NCBI GenBank assembly: GCA_947568835.1
Contig: OX387607.1
Span: forward strand, 16,543,701-16,607,700
Direction: 5' to 3'
DNA: 64,000 nucleotides
Source of the DNA: Protonemura montana
Lineage: Eukaryota > Arthropoda > Insecta > Plecoptera > Nemouridae
The number at the start of each line of letters is the position of its first letter. The first letter of the stretch is position 1. The notes beneath the pieces were generated by a model, which worked only from the letters and a program-made list of their open reading frames with translations, was not told the DNA's origin and searched no databases. Position numbers and translations under genes: made by a program. Positions 1-11,901 of the stretch are shown here, piece after piece.

Positions 1-396
1 GCTGGCTGCATCCTATGCTCTATCCAGGCTATTTGAGATCAGCTGGCTGGATCCTATGCTCTATCCAGGTTATTTGAGATCAGCTGGCTGGATCCTATGT
101 TCTATCCAGGTTATTTGAGATCAGCTGACTGGATCCTATGCTCTATCCAGGTTATTTGAGATCAGCTGACTGGATCCTTTGCTCTATCCAGGTTATTTGA
201 GATCAGCTGACTGGATCCTATGCTCTATCCAGGTTATTTGAGATCAGCTGACTGGATCCTATGCTCTATCCAGGTTGTTTGAGATCAGCTGACTGGATCC
301 TATGCTCTATCCAGGTTGTTTGAGATCAGCTGACTGGATCCTATGCTCTATCCAGGCTATTTGAGATCAGCTGACTGAATCCTATGCTCTATCCAA
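1..396. repeat. 41-bp minisatellite, left array (cut by window edge)
   Basis: About 9.6 head-to-tail copies of a 41-bp unit (core TATTTGAGATCAGCTG, then CTGGATCCTATGCTCTATCC). Copies differ by single bases such as GGCTGG versus GACTGG. The same unit forms the 2.8-kb array at 59108-61901. The array probably continues to the left of the window. Confidence 0.95.
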
Positions 397-3300
397 GTTG
401 TATGAAATATGCAAGCGTGGTCAAGTATCTAGTATTTTCTTAGCTTGTAATGTTTTCAACTTGTTATGGGAAGTCAGGTGGTCCCAGCTCGGCATTGTTT
501 GTCTCGTCGCCCTACGTTACGAGCACCAACACGAAACGATAGGAAACACACTCATCGTGTTGAAATACTTCCGGCCACAATGCGGAAATGTTTAGTAATT
601 ACTCGTATCATCAACAATTAGGGAAATTACTCTTTATCTAATGTTGCAATCGTGGCATTCCTCACTCGTCGATTTGCATGCTGATTTATGTCCTACCAGT
701 TTTGTGTGATAAGATACAATTGTCTTGAGATGTGATTAGTCCTTGACTTAGTTGCGATTGAGTGTCATCAGGGTTTTGTGTCACTTCCTTTTCGAAGCGG
801 AATGGCGTACCTGGAGATTTTACCGTAATCGACGATACGATTCGTAATTTCTCGACGATTAGCGTAGTTAATAATAGAGAGTGCAACCCACACATAGATA
901 GACGCTATAAAATCTTGGCATTATCGGACAAAAATGAATCACCGAGAGAAAGCAATCGAGTGAATTCGTACCCGCGATGATTCAGACTTTCAAAATTTTG
1001 GTATTTCACGCATCTCGTAACCGTGCGTGTGTAATGCAAATCGAATGTTTTATGTGACGCGTAGTTGTTTTTTTGTTGAGAGTTTAGTTTCTCTGAACTC
1101 AAGGGAAGCCATCTATGAGTGAATAGATCGTCACCTGTCTGTACCCCGTTAAGCCACCCATCGCGTCGATGGTCAAGCCTTGACAAGCTCTTCAAATGTT
1201 TGACACCCACGCGTCCATTGTGTGGAATGTGTCACCTGCTGAGGGTGCTCGGTCCTTTTATCAAAAGCACCAAATGTTTGCATGCCCGAGTGGGCTGAAA
1301 ACTAATATACACAACTTAATGCCTATGGCACGATCCTAGTTTGAATTTGTGGGTAAACTAATCCAAATATTGGCATAAATGATGTTTTTTTTCAGATTTT
1401 AAGTTTGGCATTGCGTAAAAATTGGTATTTAGCCGGGAGGATGCAGAGAAATTATCACAGAAATTCCCCTGTACCCGTATGATGGTTTTTAGACTCATGT
1501 CTACTTGATTTATCCTTAGCACTAGTTAGAAAAACTATTTGAACTGAATTTTGAATGCTAAGTAAATGGCTACTAAATTTCCCGACGTTTCGTAACATAT
1601 ACTAGTTACTTAGATTCTCTAGAGGGGCACAAAGTAAACCGTTTTGAGTTTAAAAATTGGACTTTTCCAGGAAAATAATGCTCTATGTTGTGCAAATTGA
1701 ATTCAGTTTGGATTTGGTTTGTTCAAAATGAACGACTGACAATCTCAATTTTAGCCGGCAGTGAATTCAAGTAAGACTTCTCACTTTTGCACGAGTGCTT
1801 GCAAGATATGTTGTTTCCAGAACAAACGTACACGCGGTGGAAAGCGCTAGAATGTTTGAAAATGAGAGTTAGATGTTACTATTCAACTGACAGACGCATA
1901 TCTCCTGAAAAAAGTAGGCCACACTGATCTCGATGTGTCAGCATAGCCTACGTGCAACATACCATGCCCTCGACTGCAACCACCATCTTGACCTAGATTA
2001 TCACATTTTTGGCTGCCTGGAGTATTTATTCGTGTCAATGAGTGAATAATAGTTTTAAACGCGTACTTCTGAGAGATGTAACAAGTTTCTGCTATGTATT
2101 GTTCGGTGCTAAAGAGGTACTGAAAAGCATAAGTATCTATAATATTGCTTGGTTTATAACATAACCCTATTTTTCTCTACATGCCATAGGAACTTAGCTG
2201 TTCATTACATCTTCTGAAACCTGAATTCCATACGAATTAAAGTGGAGTTAACAAACACCTGCAGAATTATTGTAACTTAAATCAATCGTTTTCCGTTCTA
2301 GTTTGTTGAGTTTATTAACAGCCACTCGCCTAGAATCTTCCTCATGAAATCTACCCTTACAACGAACCCAACTTGTTGAGAGAACCAACCATAATGCCGC
2401 TCATATATCAAGTTCCCAACAGCTTCCGGGTTCTCACAAGATTATTATATAACGTTTCATCCCCGTTTCACTCACACTGAGATGATCTTCTTTCTCTATC
2501 CAGCAGCCCTCCTGTAGAACGGTACCTCTAAAGTTTACACCCTCTTGACGTGCACCCTGCTCTCATCGCCAATCATTTGTACCGTTAGGTACAGTTTGGT
2601 CCATTGCAATCTCATCACAGATCTTTAGCATCCCACTGGCGATTCTTTTACTGATTAGATCGTTGGATAAGATTAACTGTGGTTTCTTTTGGCGGCTTTT
2701 GGATGCTTTGCCGGAGGGATATTATTGAGTACCGTTTTGAAAAGGGTTCATAAATGTATGACAGTCATTTCATTGGGGGGTGACTTTTGACCGAATATTT
2801 TTCATCACTGTTCACTTTTATGGGAACTTTGAAATGGTAGATTATGTCAATTTTACCAAAGAATTTACCTGTTATTATCACCTTGCCTATCGCCACACGC
2901 AGCACCCAATGCAAGCAATCCGTCTTGCGGTGTTTGGAAAATTAGAAAATGTGTTCAGGAAGCGATCGACTGGTTTCTGTTTTGAGTGAGAAAATACATT
3001 CCGCTTTGTATTCCGTCGATGTCGTCGCTGCGTTTCTTGCGGCTTCTCGGAAAATCGACAGTCATAGCGTTTTTATTTCAAGGAAAATGTGCGACAACGC
3101 ATGTTGCAGAAAATCGAAGTGAATTGAAAAATTAAAAGAAAAACTACACTCATTTTAAAGTATAAAGGGAATTTAACAAGTTATGTTTATAATTTTATAA
3201 AAAACGCATTTAAATATATATCTTTCCCAATCGAAAACTGAAAATACAGCAACTCTACACGTCGGCATTCTGAATTTATTAATGAGGCAATCACATCAAT

Positions 3301-3461
3301 TAGACTTTTAATCAAAAGTACATTAAAAAATAATCCCCTTAGCTTCTTTCTGTAATCATCCACCGCAATACTCCAAGCCAGGTCAACGAATGGGCGTCAA
3401 AACAGAACGGATATCTAGGTTTATGTAAATTCATGCAAATATCTTCGTTTTATTTTCACAG
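397..3461. other. No gene recognised; one foldback-element arm
   Basis: About 3 kb without a gene that I can support. Short ORFs here have no recognisable motif and no convincing splice context. The stretch 1470-1625 matches one arm of the foldback family typified at 30010-30235 (motifs TTTTTAGACTCATGTCTACTT and CCCGACGTTTCGTAAC). The rest is AT-rich unique DNA. Confidence 0.5.
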
Positions 3462-3661
3462 ATTACAGCATCCTCCGAGCCTTGGTGCGAGCGAGACCAG
3501 CCGCGGCCGATGAGCGAAGGAATAAGAAGGTACAAGATGCAGGAAAGTTGAATGGCCGCACACCTCACTCTGACCTAGATCCTGCGTCGCCGAGGTCGTT
3601 GCCCCCCCATGTCGTCACGACTCATGACCTAGTTAGCGCAGAGGTGAATGCACTTCCTTAA
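3462..3661 (+). CDS. Candidate terminal exon, plus strand, unrecognised
   Basis: A GC-rich island directly follows a good acceptor (TTTATTTTCACAG at 3449-3461). Entering in phase 1, it stays open for 65 codons to TAA at 3659-3661. It has no internal Met near its start, so a Met-initiated ORF search would miss it. The predicted peptide is Arg/Ala-rich at first (about residues 4-20, with RALVRARPAAADERRNKK), then polar and Pro-rich. The minus strand has stops in all three frames over the same interval. I found no upstream exon and no family. It could be a chance open frame in GC-rich DNA, but the base composition contrasts sharply with its flanks. Confidence 0.3.
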
Positions 3662-3879
3662 GATTCGCCGAGTTTGACGTCACATCTCGCTACTCTTGCT
3701 ACCTTCACATTTTGGTGTCAAATAGGACCATGATTTTTATGCTGATGTCAGTTTATTTATGACTAGGGGTGCTTTGGGGATGAATAGCACGTCTAGGAGA
3801 CAATTCTAAATTTAAACCGTGTGTAATAAGCACATACAAAAATATATTTTGTCATAGCGCAAAAAGAATCGATAATACA

Positions 3880-4080
3880 CTTGTTTGAAGAAAAACTATT
3901 TGAAATGGGTTTTGAATGAGCTCTTACCCTTGAAGAAGTAACAAGTATATGTTACGAAACGTCGGGAAATTTAGTAGCCCTTTACTTAGCATTCAAAACC
4001 CATTTCAAATAGTTTTTGTTAAAACTAGTGCCTAAGGACAAATCTAGTAGACATGAGTCTAAAAACCATCATAATGTACC
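3880..4080. mobile_element. Foldback element (CGAAACGTCGGGAAATTT family)
   Basis: Two inverted segments surround a short centre. The left arm starts with AAAACTATTTGAAATGGG and the right arm ends with the complementary text, then TAGACATGAGTCTAAAAACC. The centre holds GAAGAAGTAACAAGTATATG followed by TTACGAAACGTCGGG. Related copies lie at 30010-30235, 32580-32735, 35595-35900, 36990-37190 and 55330-55580. Confidence 0.7.
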
Positions 4081-5062
4081 TGTTAATTGTCTCCAAATGA
4101 AAAATGAAGCCTGTGATTTGGTCAACTTGCCAATGTAAACTAGGGGTTGTTATCTTTGTTCCCATGGTAACTATGCAGTAGATTATTTCTAATGAGGAAG
4201 TTTAGCCTGGTGAAGGAAGGTGGAAACATCTCCGTATTTTTCTTGTGTGGTTGTTATATGTTTTGTATGTTTGTGCACAGACCATAGCACGTTTCTCTCA
4301 CGTGCGTTTCATAAACACATAATAACTCCATCTCTCCGGAGTCAGTCTTCAGAGAAGTCTTCATTTTGTTCCAACTTGGACCGTGATCTGATGGGTGGAC
4401 TCACCATTTAACTCAATACACTAGGTGCGATTGACAGGGAAGGTTTGGCAATATTTCTTGCAGATTATGACACCACTCTTTGGCCGAGGTTGTTAAATAT
4501 CACAGTAAAGACAAGGAACCGCGTTTCAACTCTTCTGGTCAACTAAACATCTCGCTCAAACGTATAATTATACAAATATTCCTCTTACAGTAGCCTCTGG
4601 AATTCTGGACGCTTCTTGGAAATCAGAATTTACAGTTCATTTTTGACAACACGATGACAAAACTAGTATTTTTATGAATAAATACTTGGCCTCACATTTT
4701 GTTTTAATAATAACAAAATAATTTAATTTACCAGTGATATTCGATTCGCGCTGTCTTGTGTATCGTGCCGACTGTAGCGACATCTGTGGTAAAAACCGTT
4801 GACCACCATAGTGCTGAAAGTTGCCGACTTGTCGCGGAGGCAGCACCTGCGCTTACCGACAACCGTGTTCCAAAGTTTGAATTTCGTTCTCCTAACTAGC
4901 AAACGGTTAAATGACTTCATCAGGTTCACTAGTTTAGCACCCAAAGTTATAACACCGCATCCGTTGGTTCGTGAATTGATTTAATATGCAGCAAACAATT
5001 TCGGAAGCACATGTCGCTACCAAAGACATGCGTAACATATCTTCACTAGTTTGTTGCAAGCG
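4081..5062. other. No gene recognised downstream of the THEG-like gene
   Basis: This is unique DNA past the stop codon of the THEG-repeat gene. A minus-strand stretch near 4740-4846 follows an acceptor-like GCGCAG and is open (it begins LPPRQVGNFQHYGG), but its phase does not join the upstream exon. I do not call it. The 3' end of the THEG-like transcript should lie here. Confidence 0.4.
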
Positions 5063-8000
5063 TTATCCACGTTTAGAAGGTAGGGCCAGCGTCTTGAGTC
5101 GCGGGGAGCACCAGGCCTTCAGTGCCATCGGATTAATGGAGTACGGGTTCTCTTTCAAGTCGGTGTCAACCTTCTTCGACTTCATTATCGGCGCTGCAAG
5201 AACCTCCATCCGTGGAGAAGCTAAAACAGGCAACGACGTGGTGCAGGTAAATTAAATATTCCATAGTGCGAAGGCGGGAGACCAACATTTCATTTGCGAT
5301 GGGATTGTGCTGTGATGAAACAGATCTTCGAAGTAGATTGTAATATGTATCTCCAACTCTAACCGAACGGTTTGGCGTGTTGGAAACACAGGTTCTCATG
5401 CGATCACCGAAGTTAAGTAACACTGCTCTGGGTCAGGTATTGGATGGGTAACCATCATACACATGACCACTTCTGTTCGGGAGAGAGGTTGGAGGGATGA
5501 AAGTTAAGCAACACTGGGCTGAGTCAGGTATTGGATGGGTAACCATCATACACATGACCAGTTCTGTTCGGGAGAGAGGTTGGAGGATGAAAGTTAAGCA
5601 ACACTGCGCTGGGTCAGGTATTGGATGGGTGATCATCATACACATCATCAGTTCTGTTCGGGAGAGAGGTTGGAGGGATGAAAGTTAAGCAACACTGGGC
5701 TGAGTCAGGTATTGGATGGGTAACCATCATACACATGACCAGTTCTGTTCGGGAGAGAGGTTGGAGGGATGAAAGTTAAGCAACACTGCGCTGGGTCAGG
5801 TATTGGATGGGTGACCATCATACACATGACCAGTTCTGTTCGGGGGAGAGGTTGGAGGGATGAAAGTTCGTACAGCAACTTCATTCGCCTTGCTTATCAA
5901 CCTCTCGACAGCATGGATTTGTGGAGGAATCCTGTTGTTCGCGTTGTACCGTCCTTTTCAACAAGAACTGGCTACGTCCTGGTATACGCTTCCAGTTGTT
6001 CGCTTGTTGTCAGCTTAGTGCGTCGTTAAACACCACAAAGCAATTACAATCTCGAGCTTTATTTTGGTTAGACTTACGCTTGTACTGCAACGCCGCTTTG
6101 GTGACCCCCATGAAGAGTCGGACTGGACCCTTCTCGGGGTTGTAAACCCTTGGTCTGGCAATTATTTTTATTCTTTCCGACGCTTCGTACGCCAGCGCGC
6201 TTTCCTCCACCTGCAACGTGGACCAGCTCGGCTCAATTCACCGTCGCCTATCCCCATCCGTGATCTGGGACCAGGACTTGGAATTCCCTCTCCGACATCT
6301 TACTCCACCCAAACAAAGTGCACCCATTTGAAAACAAAAGGACCGCAGTTTGCTTTTTATTATTAACAACACTAAAGCCGTCTCAAAAATTGATGTCCCG
6401 TTTGGGCATCAATTTTTGAGACGGCTATAGTGTTGATAATAATAAAATACTCCGCGCATTGAAAGCGTTTGCAATTTAAATAAGATAATGTCCGTCTTTC
6501 AGAAACACCTTTTTTATTCCATGAGCAAATTTAGTGCCAAGATTTTTAACACATTTTTATCTTTGGCATTTATTGGTTGCCCGGCAACACAAGGAAATGT
6601 AAATAGCAACTCAAGGCCCCACTTGTGCATTGGGCGCCTTGCTTGGGCGTTCTTAGATCCTTTGCAAGGTATTACAATACATAATCTAAATAAACCTTGC
6701 ATTTAAGAAATCATTCAACATGAAAAGTACTGGGTAATTTAAAAAAAAGATTACAAAAACGGTAAAAATGTTCAAAACTGGTCAAATTTTCATCTGTCAA
6801 TGGCGGATTATTCAGGTATGCGATGGTTCATGGAAAGAAGACTTTCGAAATGTAATTTTCAAATTATGATAATTCCGTGAACTGCATTGGGGCAGCTTGA
6901 AAAATGTGTGATTCCCAATTCTCGACAATTCCTTTAAGAATGCAAGTAACGTTTATGTGGAACTCACGAAGGGTTTTTCTGGAGGTGGTGGCGCTACCCT
7001 CCACGCAGGTTGTTCGGTCAAGTGGGGCATGCGCACCATCAGTTGCTCGATAGTCCTTGTCTTACGCCGCTGTATTGAGGGAAGAAAAGCACGCGCTAAG
7101 TCAACCACTAGCCCCACATTGACTCATGTCGAGTTGAAACAATATCTTCATTGTTTACCGGAAGTGGTGACGGCGGCCAGATCCGCTTGGAGGGCGCTCT
7201 TTTGTCCAACCACAGCCGGTGTCGTTCCCAATCTTTCTGACTCTTCAGGCTGCAGGATCAAGGATCAATCAGGATGATGTTAGTTATAAGCTCCTGCATC
7301 TGTTGCTATGCCAACACTGGACTTCGGTTCACATGTCAATCCATTCTGGACTAACCTCCGTATGATATCGGGACTTAGACCAGGGTTTACACATTGTAAT
7401 CTCACAGATTACACGCATTTACAACTAGTTTATGATCAAGTAATCTTTATTTATGCTAACCTTAACGATTAACCAAACATGTTTCGCGATATTTTGAGCC
7501 TTAATTATTTAATTGTAGAGTTTTGTTAAAATGGACGGCTGCAAGCGCCATCGGGTGGCACCTACCGTTACCACGTGTTGCCGGCCTCGTTTGCTCAGCA
7601 GCAAGCGCCATCGGGTGGCACCTACCGTTACCACGTGTTGCCGGCCTCGTTTGCTCAGCAGAAAGTTTAACATTAACGCTGGGACTCTGGCTAACAAAGT
7701 CAATCGCGGGCTGTTTTGTTGGTTGCCATGGTGATAACAAACCCAACTCACGAGTGCGCCGACTTGGTCTTCTTGCAGAAAGAGATCTTCGAGACGGTTG
7801 ACTTTGCCGGCCGGTAGATGCTCGTGTAGTTGTTTCTGAGAGCGTCCTGGACTCTCGTCCTGAGTCGTTTGACTCCCTCGACCCCAATCATTGGCTTGTA
7901 GTCACAGATGTTCTGTACGAGTCTCCTGCAACAGTGCATCGCTGGCGATTAGCAGAACTGGCTATCTCCAATTTTTTCAAAAATGGGTTTATTTATAAAA

Positions 8001-11000
8001 AAATCTGCGATTTTTTCCCCAAAACCGCAATTAAAATAGCAAAACCTCAATAGTGGCTTGCAAACTCCACATCTCCATGAGATTTTATTTAATAGCTGAC
8101 AAACCCAAACATCTACATTGATTAGTTTTGGGATTTTTGTTGACTTTTGCACACGTGAGTTTCACTAATAAGGTTTCATTACTTAATTTTTAAAACACTT
8201 TAATGTTTCTCCTGAACAATATTTTGGAGATGTGAGGTTCGGCCACATCACCATTGATATAATGGTCAACTTCTACTTCACTCAATACAGCTTGGGATAA
8301 AACGGCTGCTCATAAATTCAAGTTCTTTAACGAAGCAAGCGTTGCAAAATTTGCACAAAACTTTCTTGTGCATTCAGTGATATCGGTTTCATAGCACAAA
8401 GCAAATATGTAGCGCATAGCAAATAGGAAGCACATAGCAAATAGGTAGCACCTAGCAAATAGTGGTGCCAAAATACACCTTAGACCTAGGAACTAGCATA
8501 GGCCAGATTGCCTACTAGCACTAACCACTGGTATACTTGTACCTAAGTTCGAAATCAATAAATAAAATAAAATAAAAATACATCTTAGACCTAGGAACTA
8601 GCATAGGCCAGATTGCCTACTAGCACTAACCACTGGTATACTTGTACCTAAGTTAGAAATCAATAAATAAAATAAAATAAAAATACATCTTAGACCTAGG
8701 AACTAGCATAGGCCAGATTGCCTACTAGCACTAACCACTGGTATACTTGTACCTAAGTTAGAAATCAATAAATAAAATAAAATAAAAATACATCTTAGAC
8801 CTAGGAACTAGCATAGGCCAGATTGCCTACTAGCACTAACCACCGGTATACTTGTACCTAAGTTAGAAATCAATAAATAAATAAATAAAAATACATCTTA
8901 GACCTAGGAACTAGCATCTGGTCAGATTGCCTACTAGCACTAACCACCGGTATACTTGTACCTAAGTTAGAAATCAATAAATAAAATAAAATAAAAATAC
9001 ACCTTAGACCTAGGAACTAGCATAGGCCAGATTACCTACTAGCACTAACCACCGGTATACTTGTACCTAAGTTAGAAATCAATAAATAAAGGTGGTAAAT
9101 GTTTTGCTTACACAAGCTTGGGAGTGGCCAACATGAGACATCGGGCTTTGGCTCTGGCTCTCAGTGCACCCCTGTTTCGCACGTAGCCACCGGTCGGGAA
9201 CTTACCCAGCCAGTTGGCGTGAGGTCTGGAATTAAACAAAACCAAACATACAACTACAATATCAATTCATAATAAACATACAACTACAATACCAATACAA
9301 CTACAAAGAACATACAACTACAATACCAATACAACTACAAAGAACATACAACTACAATATCAATTCATAATAAACATACAACTACAACAAACATACAACT
9401 ACAATACCAATACAACTACAAAGAACATACAACTACAATACCAATTCATAATAAACATACAACTACAATACCAATACAACTACAAAGAACATACAACTAC
9501 AATACCAATTCATAATAAACATACAACTACAATACCAATACAACTACAAAGAACATACAACTACAATACCAATTCATAATAAACATACAACTACAATACC
9601 AATACAACTACAAAGAACATACAACTACAATACCAATTCATAATAAACATACAACTACAACAAACATACAACTACAATACCAATTCAACTTCCCCAAGAA
9701 CGCAAAGGAATTTAGACGCCGGTTAAAATGAAACCAAAGACGGAACAATCCAAAAGACTAGTCCTGTAAATAACGTAGCTAACTTTAAATAACTTGGCTA
9801 ATTTCATTGTTTAACTTCACTGTATTACTAAATTTAATTTAATCTAACACGAACCGGACACCATACAACCGGCAATCATGATTTAACTGAAATGTACTTT
9901 CCTATTTTTCTAAGAACTTGTATGAGAACATGTACCAAGCCTAAGTATGAGAATAAATACATACCAATAATCAAACATAACAAACATAACAAACATACAA
10001 CTAGAAAACATACAAAGCAGGGCAGAGAGGATTATAAGGGATGTTGGGGGTTGGAAAGAACGTGACATGATGATGAAAACTTATATAAAGATACCGAAAA
10101 TATTTATAGGAAAATTGTATATTTTTTTTACGGATCGCTAAAGAATAGACCTTATGTGAGTGAAAAAAAATGGCATCATCAATTTCGATTAATTTTCAGT
10201 GACAACAAATACAATTGTATTCGAAAGAACTGTCACCAGTTCTATGTACGTAGTTAATCAATTTATTTAATTAATTCGTTTCAAATAACAGCTTTAATTT
10301 TGCAGTTCTATCCATAATGAGTTAAAATCAGCTCATTCTAAAATGTTTTTTGTTTGTGCCTTGCTTTTTATGCCACTGAAAAATCATAATGCTGCTCAAT
10401 TTCAGTATAATTACAGCTCGATTGCCTCCAATAGACCCCCTGTATATTTGTCCTTCTCTTCTGAGGGTCTATAAATAAGTCTGAAGTCCTGAAGGAGTCA
10501 AGTGATCCCAGTGAGTCTTGGAAGACACGTGGTTAATTACCTGATGGTCCTGGTTTCCATGATTTTAGTTTTAATCTGGGTTCTCGACACCGACAAGGTG
10601 GCGGTACGAACCGACGGAGATTTCAACTTCATCGCCGACCTTGAAACCGGCCATATTGGTTCCTGCAATTTAAATTATCTGCGTCATGCATGGACCAAGC
10701 TTTTCAATTAACTCCAAGTGCTTTAAATGCCAACAGCTGAAAATTTTAAAATATAATACGTGTCCTAATTGAAGAAGGTGCTGCTCAGCTCATTTCTTGT
10801 AATTTTCCCATTTAATCACCGAATCATCGCTCTAAAAGAAATATACAGCGAAAATATTCCAAGCATCTGATGCTTCTGCCAGTTCATCATCCTCATTATC
10901 ACTTTACAACAATGAACCAACCCAAAACCAGCTGACAAAACGGTCCTCGTGAGATCACCGAAGTTAAGCAACACTGCGCTGGGTCAGGTATTGGATGGGT

Positions 11001-11901
11001 GACCATCATACACATGACCAGTTCTGTTCGGTAGAGAGGTTGAAGGGATAAAAGTTAAGCAACACTGCGCTCAGTCAGGTATTGGATGGATAACCATCAT
11101 ACACATGACCAGTTCTGTTCGGGAGAGAGGTTGAAGGCATGAAAGTTAGTACAGCAACTTCACTCGCCTTGCTTATCAACCTCTCGACAGCATGGATTTG
11201 TGGAGGAATCCTGTTGTTCACGTTGTACCGTCCTCCGGAAGGGACGTTAAGCCGGTGGTCCCCTTGGTCTTCGACAGGAGTAGGCTACGTGCCAGCACCG
11301 TGTTTCCCCTCCACCCTTCTAGACTAGGTTCATCATCCTCATCATCATCCACTCATTCACCGACGCCATTAGACCAGTGCCGCATGGCCAGATGTCAAAA
11401 CAGTGCGTCGTTAAACACCACAAATCAATCATCAAAGCCCGTCGTCAAAATACGAGTCGATCACGAGTAAATCACGAGTCGATCACGAGTCGATCACGAG
11501 TCGATCACGAGTAAATCACGAGTCGATCACGAGTCGATCACGAGTCGGTCACGAGTCGATCATGAGTCGATCACGAGACTGTCCCACAGTCGAGTAAAAT
11601 GTCAAATTATGTCACCGCGCAAAATTACATATTCAAATGGCAATTTTTTTTAATCCAAATGCAAAATGAATCGGTACTAATTTGATAAGTGGCAGGTGAA
11701 GCAACTTGTTCTGTGAAATACTAAGTTAAGATTTACAAAGAACAGAATACTTACTTCGAATGTCTTGCTTGGAGTATCTCTCAGCTTTAGCTTCTGAGTT
11801 CGCCGGTAATTAGGTTTGGCTAACAAAGCTGTGTGCGCTTGACGGAAGTGATAGTTGTGTGCTCCACTTCGAAACCATATCGATCGAGATCGTCGAGACA
11901 T
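5063..11901 (-). CDS. THEG-repeat protein (SPMAP2/THEG-like, sperm microtubule-associated)
   Basis: Six exons, CDS complement(join(5063..5220, 6078..6210, 7159..7249, 7752..7925, 10541..10662, 11755..11901)), 825 bp, 274 aa. Every junction has GT/AG with matching phase (0,2,2,0,1 in transcript order); donors include GTAAGT and GTGAGT. THEG-type repeats, an S[PE]R-x(4)-[AL]-x-P pattern spaced about 36 residues, are clear at residues 183-199 (ALAYEASERIKIIARPR), 217-233 (AALQYKPSPRMEVLAAP) and 254-270 (MALKAWCSPRLKTLALP). A weaker one is at 50-70 (IWPVSRSAMKLKSPS), and a WERHRLWLDKR segment lies at 155-165. The protein is basic, with no signal peptide or membrane segment. THEG/SPMAP2 proteins are testis-enriched and bind or line sperm axonemal microtubules, so a male germline role is inferred. 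Introns carry a 5S-SINE, a foldback element, a 60-bp duplication, two minisatellite fields and a tandem repeat. The start is the first in-frame Met of exon 1. The C-terminus is less certain. Confidence 0.8.
5361..6046 (+). mobile_element. Composite 5S-rRNA-derived SINE with about five tandem heads
   Basis: The element starts with a 5S-like 5' end (GTTGGAAACACAGGTTCTC, then GATCACCGAAGTTAAG). The 5S internal-promoter segment (GAAGTTAAGCAACACTG ... TATTGGATGGGTGACC) then repeats about every 90 bp. The non-5S body follows (AGCATGGATTTGTGGAGG), with a tail ending near CGTCGTTAAACACCACAAA. It lies in the last intron of the THEG-like gene, opposite to its transcription. The body is shortened relative to the copy at 45450-45956. 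Confidence 0.85.
6346..6477. mobile_element. Foldback element (GACGGTTATAGTGTTG family), no tRNA-like core
   Basis: This is a near-perfect inverted repeat. ATTAACAACACTAAAGCCG and CTCAAAAATTGATG pair with CATCAATTTTTGAG and CGGCTATAGTGTTGATAAT across a short centre (TCCCGTTTGGG). The right flank GCGCATTGAAAGCGTTTGCA is the outer sequence common to the family. Fuller copies with a tRNA-like insert are at 47875-48325, 52235-52490 and 63108-63370. Confidence 0.8.
7541..7660. repeat. Perfect 60-bp tandem duplication
   Basis: Two identical 60-bp copies (7541-7600 and 7601-7660) begin GCAAGCGCCATCGGGTGGCA and end TTTGCTCAGCA. They are GC-rich compared with the flanks and lie in an intron of the THEG-like gene. 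Confidence 0.95.
8467..9088. repeat. 105-bp tandem repeat, six copies
   Basis: The unit runs from CTTAGACCTAGGAACTAGC through CACTGGTATACTTGTACC to AATCAATAAATAAAATAAAA. Copy starts near 8479, 8584 and 8689 give the 105-bp period. One copy has a short deletion in the A/T tail. It sits in the 2.6-kb intron 7926-10540 of the THEG-like gene. Confidence 0.95.
9240..9690. repeat. ACATACAACTACAATACCAAT-type tandem repeat
   Basis: Imperfect nested repeats of ACATACAACTACAA with alternating spacers (TACCAATACAACTACAAAG or TACCAATTCATAATAA). A short related run recurs near 9975-10015. It lies in the same intron as the 105-bp array. Confidence 0.9.
10935..11435 (+). mobile_element. 5S-derived composite SINE, two heads plus full body
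   Basis: The 5S-like head (CGTGAGATCACCGAAGTTAA ... GGATGGGTGACC) appears as a full and a divergent copy. The complete body follows (AACTTCACTCGCCTTGC, CGTCCTCCGGAAGGGACG, CTACGTGCCAGCACC), then the tail GCGTCGTTAAACACCACAAA. It lies in intron 1 of the THEG-like gene, opposite to its transcription. Confidence 0.88.
11455..11577. repeat. 11-bp minisatellite (CGAGTCGATCA)
   Basis: About eleven copies of CGAGTCGATCA, some with TAAATCA in place of TCGATCA. It follows immediately after the SINE tail in intron 1 of the THEG-like gene. Confidence 0.9.

Noticed and set aside
4637..4846. Seventh exon of the THEG-like gene
   Set aside because: It is open after an acceptor-like GCGCAG, but the phase does not fit and exon 6 already ends in a stop after a complete repeat.
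5433..5648. Short ORFs such as [19 protein letters not shown] frames in the 5S arrays
   Set aside because: They recur wherever the 5S-like heads occur and follow the repeat period; no independent coding sign.
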